Source: Paraburkholderia lycopersici
GTDB lineage: Bacteria; Pseudomonadota; Gammaproteobacteria; Burkholderiales; Burkholderiaceae
Assembly (NCBI RefSeq): GCF_900096975.1
Contig: NZ_FMYQ01000022.1
Coordinates: 1 to 64,000 of the forward strand
Direction of reading: 5' to 3'
Length of the DNA: 64,000 nucleotides
The notes under the pieces were generated by a model, which ran no database searches, had not been told where the DNA came from, and saw only the letters and a program-made list of their open reading frames with translations. Below are positions 45,002-53,690 of the stretch, one piece after another; position 1 is the first letter of the stretch, and each line of letters opens with the position of its first letter. The translations under genes and the position numbers were made by a program.

Positions 45002-45985
45002 TCAAAGGTCGAGCACGAGAACCGGCGAGCGCGAACGCGAGATGCAGCAGCAGATGACCTTGTTGCTCGCGCGCTCAGCCTTGCTCAGGCAATGGTCACG
45101 ATGCTCCGGCTCACCCGTCACCACATCGACCATGCAGGTGCCGCACACGCCTTCACCGCATGAAGTATCGACCTCGATGCCGATCGTTGCGAGCGCCTCG
45201 ACAATCGAGGCGTTCTTCTCCACACGCACGGTCTGACCTGTGCTGGCCACCTGCACTTCGAACGTGTCGAGCGTCGCGCCGCTCTCGGGCGCAGCGGGTT
45301 CGGCCGCGAAGCGTTCGAGATGGATCGCATCTTCGGGCAGGCGCTTTTCGGCTGCGGCGACCACGCGCTCCATGAAAGCGGAAGGTCCGCAGGTGTAGAC
45401 ATGTGCACCTGTGCCGTTATCGGCCAAACTCGCGGCGAAACATGAAGCGAGCGCGTCGTCCAGCGCATCGGGCTTCACGCCGAAATGCAGCTTCACGTAG
45501 TCCGTGAACGGGGCGCGCGCGAGCAGCGGCAGGAACGCCGCATCTTGCTCGCTGCGGGCGAAGTAGTGCAATTCGAACGGTGCGTTCTGCTTGATGAGGC
45601 GGTACGCCATCGAAAGCAGCGGCGTGATGCCGATGCCCGCGCCGACGAGCACGTGGCGCTGCGCTTCGGGCGCGAGCTGGAACAGATTGCGCGGTGCGCC
45701 GACCGAAAGCTCGGTGCCAACTGTCACGTCGTCGTGCAGCGAGCGGGAGCCGCCGCGCGACGCGCTCTCCCGCTTTACCGCGAAGAGTTGCGCGTCGCGC
45801 CGGTCGGGGTCGCCGCAAAGCGAGTACTGGCGCGTGACGCCGGACGGGGCCGTGACGTCGATATGCGCGCCCGGCTCGTAGGCGTCGAATGGCTGACCGT
45901 CGAGCCGCGTAATGCTGAATGAGCGGATACCGTGTGCTTCGTCGCGCAATGCGTCGACGCGTACCTTGTATGAGGTGGCTTGCAT
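45002..45985 (-). CDS. iacF: Oxygenase reductase IacF (flavin/NADH/[2Fe-2S])
   Basis: A 327-residue phthalate-dioxygenase-reductase type protein. The flavin domain includes GAHIDVTAPSG and RQYSLCGDP; the NADH domain has LVGAGIGITPLLSMA and HVYTCGPSAFME; the C-terminal plant-type ferredoxin holds Cys276, Cys281, Cys284 and Cys299 (SCGEGVCGTC ... HCL). It passes electrons from NADH to the Rieske oxygenase IacCD. A LysR-type site lies about 140 bases upstream. The last residues (ICCCISRSRSPVLVLDL) are normal for the family. Confidence 0.91.
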   Translation of the reverse strand: MQATSYKVRVDALRDEAHGIRSFSITRLDGQPFDAYEPGAHIDVTAPSGVTRQYSLCGDPDRRDAQLFAVKRESASRGGSRSLHDDVTVGTELSVGAPRNLFQLAPEAQRHVLVGAGIGITPLLSMAYRLIKQNAPFELHYFARSEQDAAFLPLLARAPFTDYVKLHFGVKPDALDDALASCFAASLADNGTGAHVYTCGPSAFMERVVAAAEKRLPEDAIHLERFAAEPAAPESGATLDTFEVQVASTGQTVRVEKNASIVEALATIGIEVDTSCGEGVCGTCMVDVVTGEPEHRDHCLSKAERASNKVICCCISRSRSPVLVLDL

Positions 45986-46126
45986 GATGAGGCCCGATCG
46001 CTGATATGACTGAATGCTGTGACTGAATAAAGCGCTCGCGCCGCACACCATGTCACGCGCGCGAGAGATTGAACGAGCATAAGACCGCCCGGTCGATCGG
46101 GCAAATCGATAAAAAATCTCCTCCCG

Positions 46127-46144
46127 CATAAATAACGTTGATAA
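46127..46144 (+). promoter_or_regulatory. LysR-type operator candidate, copy 2
   Basis: CATAAATAACGTTGATAA: identical to the 44026 copy except in the three-base centre. It lies 142 bases upstream of iacF and 28 bases past the stop of the MFS gene at 46172. Confidence 0.6.
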
Positions 46145-46171
46145 TAAGGCCGCGCGAAGCGCGTTCCCGCG

Positions 46172-47578
46172 TCAGGCGCGCGTGACGCTGAGCGTCGCCG
46201 CGGCCACGCCTTGTTCGTCCCCGCTGAGGTCGGCGCTTTGCCGCTCCTCGCGCGCCAGGCTCAGACGAAAATGGCGGCAGCCGAAGCCCAGCAGCACGGT
46301 CGCGAGCAGCGCTGCGACGAGGCTCACGATCGACATCGAATTGCCGACGGCGAGCGGCGAGCCGAACACCTTGTCGGTCAGGAGCGCGACGAGCGTCGTG
46401 CCGATGCCGAGGCCGATCAGGTTCGACACGAGCAGGAACACAGCCGAAATCTGCGCGCGCATCTGGTTGGGCGCGAGCGTTTGCATCGCGGCGGTCGAGG
46501 TCGGCATCGGGAACGAGGCGAAGAACATCGCGATGACGAGCAGCGTGAGCGAACTGCCCAGGCTGTTCACCTGCGTAAAGGCGGCGGCGGGCAGCACCAT
46601 TGCCGCCGCGCCGATGCAACCGGCCAGCATGGGGCCGTCGCTGCGACCCCGGCGCAGCAGCCAATCGTTGAGCCATCCTCCGCAAAAAACGCCGGTGGTG
46701 TTGGCGACGAGCAGGATCGTGCCGAGCGTGTAGCCCGCTTCCACCGGCGACAGGCCGAAGCGACGGATATAGAACGCCGGGGTCCAGCTCATGAGGCAGA
46801 ACAACGTCATCGCATAGAACGAGAAGCCGATGTAGTGGCAGAGAAACGTTTTGCCATGCGAACGGATGAAGCGCGCGGAATCGGCAAGTGAAACACGCCG
46901 GGCGTTGCCGCCCGCGTCCTGCACGAGCCCCTTGCGTTGGGGATCGCGCACGGTGAGTATGAAAACGAGGCCCACGAGCAGACCAGGCAAGCCTACGATG
47001 AAGAATGTGACCTGCCAGGCATGCACCGCGCCGACAATGGGCAGCGTGACCATCGAAGCCTGCTTGAGCAGCGCGATCACATAGCCGCCGATCAGGAACG
47101 CAATCCCGCCGCCGATGAACGAGCCCAGCGAATACACGCCTGCCGCGCGCCCGAGTTTCTCCTTGGGGAAATAGTCGGCGAGCATCGAATAGGTGCCCGG
47201 CGAGAGCGAGGCTTCCCCGACGCCCACGCTCATACGCGCGAGGAACATATGCAGGAAGTTCTGGCTGACGCCGCACGCCGCCGTGGCGACGCTCCAGAGC
47301 GCGATGCCTGTGGCGATAATGCGCGGGCGCGCAAAGCGGTCGGCGAGATACGCCAGCGGAATGCCCATCAAGGCATAGAAGAGCGAGAACGCAAAGCCGT
47401 GCACAAGGCTGAACTGGGTGTCGGTGAGATGCAGGTCGCGCTTGATCGGCTCGATCATGAGCGCCAGAACCTGGCGATCGACGAACGAAAAGACATAGGC
47501 AAGCATGCAGATCAGCACGACGTACCACTCGTACGTATAGCGTCTGGTGCTCGTTGCGCTGGCGGGGTTGGGGTTCAT
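46172..47578 (-). CDS. MFS transporter, probable aromatic acid importer of the iac cluster
   Basis: A 468-residue, 12-helix transporter: VLICMLAYVFSFVDRQVLAL opens helix 1, and IPLAYLADRFARPRII is a variant MFS A-motif, as in spinster-like and anion:cation-type carriers. The C-terminal 30 residues are hydrophilic. GGAG seven bases before ATG 47578 fixes the start. A perfect TCTAAAG/ACCAGG motif 127 bases upstream links it to the iac regulon, so uptake of indoleacetate or a related acid is likely (inference). Confidence 0.87.
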   Translation of the reverse strand: MNPNPASATSTRRYTYEWYVVLICMLAYVFSFVDRQVLALMIEPIKRDLHLTDTQFSLVHGFAFSLFYALMGIPLAYLADRFARPRIIATGIALWSVATAACGVSQNFLHMFLARMSVGVGEASLSPGTYSMLADYFPKEKLGRAAGVYSLGSFIGGGIAFLIGGYVIALLKQASMVTLPIVGAVHAWQVTFFIVGLPGLLVGLVFILTVRDPQRKGLVQDAGGNARRVSLADSARFIRSHGKTFLCHYIGFSFYAMTLFCLMSWTPAFYIRRFGLSPVEAGYTLGTILLVANTTGVFCGGWLNDWLLRRGRSDGPMLAGCIGAAAMVLPAAAFTQVNSLGSSLTLLVIAMFFASFPMPTSTAAMQTLAPNQMRAQISAVFLLVSNLIGLGIGTTLVALLTDKVFGSPLAVGNSMSIVSLVAALLATVLLGFGCRHFRLSLAREERQSADLSGDEQGVAAATLSVTRA

Positions 47579-47933
47579 TGTGTATCTCCGGTGTGTCAAT
47601 CGTGTTGTCTCTGGTGCATGCACACAGATGAGCCAGCGTACGCAAACAAATTTCGCAGACATAGGAGCAAATTCCCCGCTCGTCTGCTCACAACTACCGA
47701 GCGGTCTAAAGAAATTACCAGGCGCATTGCCGCGCATCGTGCATAGACAGGCGTTTTCGGCTTCATTGGCCGTACGCCGCCGCACTCATGAATTGAATCT
47801 ATAAGTGATATATGGCCGGATTGATCGACGTTCGATATTGGCCTTTCTAGACTCGCCCCGATTCTTCAACAACGTGACACGCTTCGCTGGCTGCGTGCGA
47901 AGCGTCGATTCACTCTCGCCGGGGACGACAGGA
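47579..47933. other. Divergent promoter region MFS / porin
   Basis: 355 bases between divergent starts, no gene recognised. It holds motif copy 3 (47705-47722), which could serve either gene. Confidence 0.5.
47705..47722 (+). promoter_or_regulatory. Repeated motif TCTAAAG-N5-ACCAGG, copy 3
   Basis: TCTAAAGAAATTACCAGG, 127 bases upstream of the MFS start and 212 bases upstream of the porin start. It matches copies 1 and 2 at all 13 conserved positions. Confidence 0.6.
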
Positions 47934-49028
47934 ATGACCAACTGGAAGTGGTGTATTTCACTCGCGGGTTTGGCGGCAATGCCGGCGCTCGCACAATCGA
48001 GTCTCACGCTTTATGGCCGCGTCGACACCTCGATCGAGTATGCGAATTTCGGGCCGAACCACGTGGTGCGCATGGGCACTGGCAATCTGTTCGCGACGCA
48101 ATGGGGCTTGAAGGGCGTTGAAGATCTCGGCGGCGGCTATGCGACGATTTTCAAACTCGAAAACGGCTTCAATTCGGCAAACGGCGCGATTAGCGGCAAC
48201 GGCTCGCTGTTCGGCCGCGAAGCGTGGGTAGGACTAAACGGGCCTTTTGGCGGGCTGCAGGCTGGCGAGACTTATACGATCCTGCACACCTCGTTCGTGA
48301 CCTACAGCTTGCCGGGCTATGGCGCGGGCCTTGCGTGGGGCAACGCGTCGAACAACTTCGTGCAGCCCTGGTTTCTGCGCACGAGCAATACGCTGCGCTA
48401 TACGTCGCCGCGCGTCGCCGGGTTCCTGCTGCGTGCAGCGGCCTCGCGCGGCGCGAATGGCGCGACCAATGTTCCGTCGACCCTTGGAGACACCTACGGC
48501 GCCGGGCTCAACTATGCGAGCGGGCCGCTTTCGATCGACGTCGACTACATGCAGCAGAAGTTCAGCACGGCAACCGCTGCGGCGCTAACGGCTGCGAGTC
48601 CCACGGGCACCGGCAACTACGCGCTAGGTGCAATCTCGTACGACTTCGGCTTCGTGAAGCCCGCGTTCATCTATTTGCGGCACCGTGGCGGCCCCGATGT
48701 CACGACCGCTGTGGCGAGCGCGTACTCGAATCCGCACAACGACCTTTTTGAAGTCAACGCGACGGTGCCCATCGGCCGCGCTTCGCTGCTCGTGAGCTAC
48801 GGCCACTATCGCAAGATTGCGGATAGCGAGGGCAACGCCGATTCATACGGCCTGCGTCTCGACTACCCGCTCTCGAAGCGCACGGTGCTCTACACGGGCG
48901 CGGCGATGGTCCACAACGGCGAGCACGCGGCGTTTTCGATCAACGGCGCGGGCGGCGGCGCAGTGCCGGTTGGCAAGCCGGGGGCGACCGCAAGCTCGAT
49001 CGTGGCGGGCATCCTCACGTCGTTCTAG
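47934..49028 (+). CDS. Trimeric porin (Gram-negative OmpC-like, Burkholderia type)
   Basis: A 364-residue outer-membrane porin. A signal peptide ends at AMPALAQ and the mature protein begins SSLTLYGRVDTSIEYANFG. It carries the usual WGLKGVEDLGGGYATIFKLE and FGREAWVGLNGPFGGLQAGE blocks. The protein ends in ...GILTSF; the terminal Phe fits beta-barrel insertion, although the usual GLRHxF-type ending is absent. GGA lies just before ATG 47934. It is divergent from the MFS transporter and could give outer-membrane entry to the same substrate. Confidence 0.9.
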   Translation: MTNWKWCISLAGLAAMPALAQSSLTLYGRVDTSIEYANFGPNHVVRMGTGNLFATQWGLKGVEDLGGGYATIFKLENGFNSANGAISGNGSLFGREAWVGLNGPFGGLQAGETYTILHTSFVTYSLPGYGAGLAWGNASNNFVQPWFLRTSNTLRYTSPRVAGFLLRAAASRGANGATNVPSTLGDTYGAGLNYASGPLSIDVDYMQQKFSTATAAALTAASPTGTGNYALGAISYDFGFVKPAFIYLRHRGGPDVTTAVASAYSNPHNDLFEVNATVPIGRASLLVSYGHYRKIADSEGNADSYGLRLDYPLSKRTVLYTGAAMVHNGEHAAFSINGAGGGAVPVGKPGATASSIVAGILTSF

Positions 49029-49057
49029 GCGTGCGTTATGGCGCCCCGCTCGTGCCG

Positions 49058-50083
49058 TCAAGCATTGAGCGCGGGCGGCTTCAGATTGGGCGGTATCGCG
49101 AGCCAGCTATCGTACGGTTCGCGCGCGCCGATACGGAAAAGCTCCATCAGAAGGGCACGGAGCCAGCGGTGGCCCGGGTCGGCATCGAAGCGGCGGTGCC
49201 AGTAGGCATTGACCGGCCACGTCGATGCGTTGGCAATTTCGAACGCGGCCATTTCGCCGAGTGGCGCGAATGCCCGCGCAACGGTCCTGGGCAGGATCAG
49301 CGCGTAGTCGCAGCGATAGAGGATGGCGGGCACGACCATGAAATTGGGCACGGCGACGCGCACGCGCGAGGTAAGCCCGTGTTGCTCCAGCAAGGCGGTG
49401 GACTGCGGATGCGAACTGACCGCTATGAACTGCAGCGCGGGCGGCGCGGCGCCGTCGAGCACGAAATGATCGTCGAGCCCGTAGCGTTCGGCTACGCGGC
49501 GCGCCATCATCAGGACATAGCGCTCCTGTAGCAGTTCGCTGCGATGGAAGTGGCTGAACGCGTGGGGGAAATGGCCCATGGCGAAGTCGATGCGACCCGA
49601 TTCCACGGCCACGTTGAACCGGCTTTCCTCGATATGCTGCGTTTCGATCACGACGCCGGGCGCGCGTTCGTCGAGTTCGCGCATCAGCGTAGGGAGGAAT
49701 GCGGTTTCCGCGAAATCGCTCATGTGCAGCCGGAAAGTCCGGCGCGACGTGGCGGGCGAGAATTGCGCGCCTTCGTCGAGCACGGCCTGGAGGATGGCGA
49801 GCGCGCGGTCGATCGATGCCGCAAGGCGCTGCGCGCGCGGCGTGGGCTCGACGCCGCCGCTTGTACGCACGAAAAGCGCGTCATGAAACAGGAGGCGCAG
49901 GCGGCCGAGCGCGTGGCTCACGGAAGGCTGCGTGATGCCAAGGCGCAGCGCCGCGCGCCCGACATGCTTCTCCGCATAGACAGCGTTGAAGGTCTTGAGC
50001 AGGTTGAGGTCGAGATCCTGCACGCGCAGCGCGTCGGCGGGTTCGACGCTCGCGTTTGCCATGGAGTCGCTGGAGTTCGGCAT
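49058..50083 (-). CDS. LysR-type regulator
   Basis: A 341-residue LysR regulator with a longer N-terminus than usual. The HTH is VQDLDLNLLKTFNAVYAEKH, then AALRLGITQPSVSHALGRLR; the effector domain begins FRLHMSDFAETAFLP. It is the third regulator of this subgroup in the window. It is convergent with the porin and just downstream of the AraC gene on the same strand; an eleven-base or smaller gap separates the two, so they may be co-transcribed. No ribosome site is clear at 50083. Confidence 0.86.
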   Translation of the reverse strand: MPNSSDSMANASVEPADALRVQDLDLNLLKTFNAVYAEKHVGRAALRLGITQPSVSHALGRLRLLFHDALFVRTSGGVEPTPRAQRLAASIDRALAILQAVLDEGAQFSPATSRRTFRLHMSDFAETAFLPTLMRELDERAPGVVIETQHIEESRFNVAVESGRIDFAMGHFPHAFSHFHRSELLQERYVLMMARRVAERYGLDDHFVLDGAAPPALQFIAVSSHPQSTALLEQHGLTSRVRVAVPNFMVVPAILYRCDYALILPRTVARAFAPLGEMAAFEIANASTWPVNAYWHRRFDADPGHRWLRALLMELFRIGAREPYDSWLAIPPNLKPPALNA

Positions 50084-50093
50084 GGGGGGCGCT

Positions 50094-51071
50094 TCACAGG
50101 GCGCGCCTGGCGGTCGCCGAAGGCGGATAGCCGTAGCGCCGTCCATATGCTTTCGCGAAGTGGCCAAAACTATGCACGCCGTGCTCGAGCAGCACATCGG
50201 TCACACTGCGCTCCGGGTCCGTTTTCAGCACGCGATGCACGGCTTCGATGCGCCGCTCGCGGATGTATTCGGCGGGCGACTGGCCGAGAAACTGGCTGAA
50301 CCCGTTTTGCAGGGTGCGCGGCGACACACCTGCCGCTTGGGCCAGCGTCGGGATGGAGAGCGTTTCGCCAAGATGCGCGTCGATATACTCGCGCACGCGT
50401 TTGACATGCGCGGGCAGCGGCGGCTTCGCGCCGCGCGCGAGCGTCTCGCTATATGAATGCGGTAGCTGCATGAGCAACAGCGTCGCGAGCCACTGCGTGA
50501 GTTCGGGTCCGAGCAGGCTGTCGCGCGTGCTCGGCTCGATCTGCTCGCACAGGCCGCACAGGTAGCGCAGCGTGGAATGGAAGACGGCGGCCCCGCTGTG
50601 CGCGCGGCCAATTTCGAGGTCGAACACGAGCGGACGGCGCAGCGAGCTTTGCAGCATCTCCGCGAGTTTGATTTCGAGCGCGGCGCGATCGATGCGCAAC
50701 AGCAGGCTGCGGCACGCCGTGTCGGTGCGGATTCGGCTCTTGCGCGACGGCGACGACACGCTGAGACTGCCTGACGACAGCGACACGCGCTCATTGCCCG
50801 ATTGCAACTCGCAGCGGCCCGCGAGGGTCGTGCGAAAAAGGTAATGGTGGTCGAGTTCGCCCGCATCTATTTCGGTTTCGCGGCCGTAGCACAGTTCGAG
50901 CAGGCTCGCGCGATGCATCGCGACGCTATAAAGCTCGGCGTTCAGCGGCTCGCGCCCAGACACTTCCATGCGGTGCTCGCAAAGCAGCTTCGCCACTTCG
51001 CGTTCGACGTCCTCGCGCGCGCGCGTGGCGCCGAGCCGGTTGCTGTGTTTGCGCGGAATCGCAATTTCCAT
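50094..51071 (-). CDS. AraC-family regulator (AraC_binding_2 type)
   Basis: A 325-residue AraC regulator. The N-terminal cupin-like ligand domain includes HHYLFRTTLAGRCELQSGNE, and the C-terminal double HTH reads VREYIDAHLGETLSIPTLAQ, then VSPRTLQNGFSQFLGQSPAE, and HSFGHFAKAYGRRYGYPP. This type often regulates aromatic carboxylate dioxygenases or amino-acid catabolism. It is divergent, across 211 bases, from the opine-dehydrogenase-like/HCDH-like operon, its likely target. The ATG at 51071 is chosen over the GTG at 51110. Confidence 0.88.
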   Translation of the reverse strand: MEIAIPRKHSNRLGATRAREDVEREVAKLLCEHRMEVSGREPLNAELYSVAMHRASLLELCYGRETEIDAGELDHHYLFRTTLAGRCELQSGNERVSLSSGSLSVSSPSRKSRIRTDTACRSLLLRIDRAALEIKLAEMLQSSLRRPLVFDLEIGRAHSGAAVFHSTLRYLCGLCEQIEPSTRDSLLGPELTQWLATLLLMQLPHSYSETLARGAKPPLPAHVKRVREYIDAHLGETLSIPTLAQAAGVSPRTLQNGFSQFLGQSPAEYIRERRIEAVHRVLKTDPERSVTDVLLEHGVHSFGHFAKAYGRRYGYPPSATARRAL

Positions 51072-51282
51072 TCGTTCAATGGCCTCGGAAAGGCGGCAGA
51101 GCCTCGGCACCTATGATCCGATGGCCAATAAGTCTGCGCAAGAAAGGATTGCCCCTCATAGCCGCCAACCATTGCGTTGCCGGAGTTGAACAGCGTTTGC
51201 GCGTGTTGAAGCGCAGTGTGCAGGCGGTCCCTTTAATCTGAACGCCAGCTAATGCTCAAGCAATTGCACAAGGAGGCGAACA

Positions 51283-52386
51283 ATGAAGGTTAGCGTACTG
51301 GGTGGCGGCCACGGATGCTTTGCGGCAGCGATCGACATGCTCGAAAAAGGCCACGACGTGACATGGTGGCGGCGTGATACCGCGGCATGCGTGCGTCTGC
51401 GCGAACTGGGCGTGTTGAACGTACAGGACTGGCGCGGCAAGCGTCGCGTGCCCGTAGGGGAGGCGCGCGGCGAGATTCGCCTCGTCGACGGTCTCGGCAG
51501 TGCGGTGCGCGAGGCGCAACTGATCGTCATTCCGCTGCCGTCTACGACGCACGAATCGCTGGCACGCCAGCTTGCACCGCTCCTCGCGGACGGGCAAGTG
51601 GTCTATCTGCCGCCCGGCACGTTCGGCAGCTACGTGTTTGCGAAGGCAATGGCCGACGCGGGCAACCGCGCGCGCGTGGCGTTCGCGGAAACGGGCACGC
51701 TGCCGTATCTCGTCCGCCGCCACGGTGAGAACGACGTGGTCATCAGTGCCTACGCGACGCGCCTGCCCACTGGCGTGTTTCCTGCGAATGCGGCGGGCTG
51801 GGCGTTTCCGTTGCTCAAGGCGGGTTACCCCAGCGTCGAGCCGACCGAGGATGCGCTAAGCGGCGCGCTGATGAACGCCGGGCCGGTGATTCATCCGCCG
51901 CTCATTATGATGAATGCCGGGCCGCTCGAACATTTCGAAGCGTGGGACATCCACAACGAAGGCACGCAGCCGTCGATTCGCCGCGTGACGAATGCGCTCG
52001 ACGCGGAGCGAGTGGCCGTGCGCGAGGCGCTGGGATACGGTGCGCCGCACTTTCCGCTCGCCGATCACTACGCGAGCGAAGGCGAGGAATGGATGTATGG
52101 GCGAGGCGCGCACGGCAAGCTCACGGACAGCGGCGACTGGCGGGAGAGCATCGACCTGAAGGCACATCGCTACATGCTGGAAGACACGCGGCTCGGTCTC
52201 TCGTTCATCGTGTCAGTCGGGCGCTGGGCGGGCATGCCCACGCCGGTGGCGCAAGGGTTGCTGAGCGTGGCGAGCGTCGTGTCGGAGCGCGATCTGTACG
52301 CTGAGGGACGCACGCTCGAGAGCCTCGGGCTGGCCTCGCTCTCGCGCGAGGCCATGCGCGAACTGCTGGCACGGGGGCTCGCATGA
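51283..52386 (+). CDS. NAD/NADP octopine/nopaline dehydrogenase family protein
   Basis: A 367-residue two-domain dehydrogenase. The N-terminal Rossmann domain starts MKVSVLGGGHGCFAAAIDML (G-x-G-H-G form). The C-terminal octopine-dehydrogenase domain shows VIHPPLIMMNAGPLEHFE and FPLADHYASEGEEWMYG. The family joins or oxidises N-(carboxyalkyl) amino acids (opines). AAGGAGG seven bases before ATG 51283 is a strong ribosome site. It overlaps the next gene by an ATGA, making a two-gene operon divergent from the AraC regulator. Confidence 0.85.
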   Translation: MKVSVLGGGHGCFAAAIDMLEKGHDVTWWRRDTAACVRLRELGVLNVQDWRGKRRVPVGEARGEIRLVDGLGSAVREAQLIVIPLPSTTHESLARQLAPLLADGQVVYLPPGTFGSYVFAKAMADAGNRARVAFAETGTLPYLVRRHGENDVVISAYATRLPTGVFPANAAGWAFPLLKAGYPSVEPTEDALSGALMNAGPVIHPPLIMMNAGPLEHFEAWDIHNEGTQPSIRRVTNALDAERVAVREALGYGAPHFPLADHYASEGEEWMYGRGAHGKLTDSGDWRESIDLKAHRYMLEDTRLGLSFIVSVGRWAGMPTPVAQGLLSVASVVSERDLYAEGRTLESLGLASLSREAMRELLARGLA

Positions 52387-53381
52387 CGCACAGCGCCGCC
52401 GACGTGAAGCATATTCACGTGCTCGGTGCGGGACGCATGGGGCAGGGCATCGCCCTCGCGTTCGCCTTCGCAGGATTGAGCGTGACGCTCATCGACTTCA
52501 AGGAACGAGCCGCGCCCGCGCGCGCGGAGTTCGCGGCGGCGGCGCTCGGCGAGATCGACCGCCACTTGCAGACACAGGTCGATTTCGGGCGCATCAATGC
52601 GCACGAGGCAGCGCAAGCGCTCGCACGTGTCGAGGTGCTCGACCGCGCGGGCGCCGAGGTCGCGCTGGCCGGCTGCGAGGTGGTGTTCGAGGCCGTGCCC
52701 GAAGTCATGGCGGCAAAGGAGGCGGCATTCGCCTGGCTGTGCGGGCATATCGCTGACGCGGCGACGATTGCGTCCACGACGTCGACGTTTCTCGTCACCG
52801 AACTGCAAAAGGCGGTCACGCATCCAGAACGGCTCGTCAACGCGCACTGGCTCAATCCAGCGCATCTGATGCCGCTCGTCGAAATCAGCCGCAGCGGCAT
52901 AACGGACGACGCGGTTGTCGCGCGGCTCAAAGAACTGCTGCGCTGCGTGGGGAAGGTGCCCGTCGAGTGCGCGCCATCGGCGGGTTATATCGTGCCGCGC
53001 CTTCAGGCGCTCGTCATGAACGAAGCGGCGCGCATGGTGGAAGAGGGCGTGGCGAGCGCGCACGACATCGACACGGCTGTGCGCACGGGCTTTGGCTTGC
53101 GATTCTCGATCCTTGGACTGCTCGAGTTTATCGACTGGGGCGGTTGCGACATTCTTTATTACGCGTCGCATTACCTGGCGAAGGAAATCGGTCAGCGCTT
53201 CGAACCGGCCGCCATCGTTTCTCGGCACATGGAAGAAGGGCGCGACGGCATACGCGACGGCAGGGGGTTCTACGATTACGCGGATGTCGAAGTGCCCGCC
53301 TACGTGAAGCGCCGGCTCGGCGAGTTCGGGCAATTGCTCGAGCATCTTCGGCTGGCGCCGCGCTATAACTCGGCAGCATGA
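52383..53381 (+). CDS. 3-hydroxyacyl-CoA dehydrogenase family protein
   Basis: A 332-residue HCDH-fold enzyme. The NAD loop is HVLGAGRMGQGIALAFAFAG; next are VVFEAVPEVMAAKEAAF, STTSTFLVTEL and AHWLNPAHLMPLVEI, giving the catalytic His-Glu pair. The C-terminal helical domain contains GYIVPRLQALVMNEAARMV and GRGFYDY. Relatives act on 3-hydroxyacyl-CoA, carnitine or L-gulonate; the substrate is not clear. It is translationally coupled to the opine-dehydrogenase-like gene. Confidence 0.86.
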   Translation: MTHSAADVKHIHVLGAGRMGQGIALAFAFAGLSVTLIDFKERAAPARAEFAAAALGEIDRHLQTQVDFGRINAHEAAQALARVEVLDRAGAEVALAGCEVVFEAVPEVMAAKEAAFAWLCGHIADAATIASTTSTFLVTELQKAVTHPERLVNAHWLNPAHLMPLVEISRSGITDDAVVARLKELLRCVGKVPVECAPSAGYIVPRLQALVMNEAARMVEEGVASAHDIDTAVRTGFGLRFSILGLLEFIDWGGCDILYYASHYLAKEIGQRFEPAAIVSRHMEEGRDGIRDGRGFYDYADVEVPAYVKRRLGEFGQLLEHLRLAPRYNSAA

Positions 53382-53402
53382 AAATCTATACCATGGATGA
53401 TG

Positions 53403-53438
53403 GGCGCCATATATGATTGATTTGCCAGATATGGCGCC
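53403..53438. repeat. Perfect 10-bp inverted repeat after the HCDH-like gene
   Basis: GGCGCCATAT (53403-53412) and ATATGGCGCC (53429-53438) with a 16-base spacer. It is 21 bases past the stop. There is no T run on either side, so it is not a standard terminator; it may be an operator or the scar of a mobile element. Confidence 0.7.
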
Positions 53439-53690
53439 GGTCTTATACCTGTGGTTTGAATCTACGTACACTGCCTCACGAAATCATAGAGGAACTCACC
53501 ACTCTGCTAAGCGAATTTAGTTTGGAATATTAATTAATTGAGCGATGGGCGAACGTATCGAAACCCGCCTCGTAGATCCGCCGACGATTCGCCCTCACAA
53601 GCTATCCGTCGCCACGATGTATGGGCAAACCCTGATGCTGGTTGCCACTTTTTCCGTACATGAAGATAACGGTCACGCCGTTGTGTACGA
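53439..53690. other. Non-coding joint before the catA remnant
   Basis: AT-richer sequence with no recognisable gene; the readings on either strand look unlike any family I know. It marks the left edge of the decayed region. Confidence 0.35.

Noticed and set aside
53403..53438. Inverted repeat read as a terminator of the HCDH-like gene
   Set aside because: The 16-base loop and absence of a T tract on either side argue against it; kept only as a repeat.
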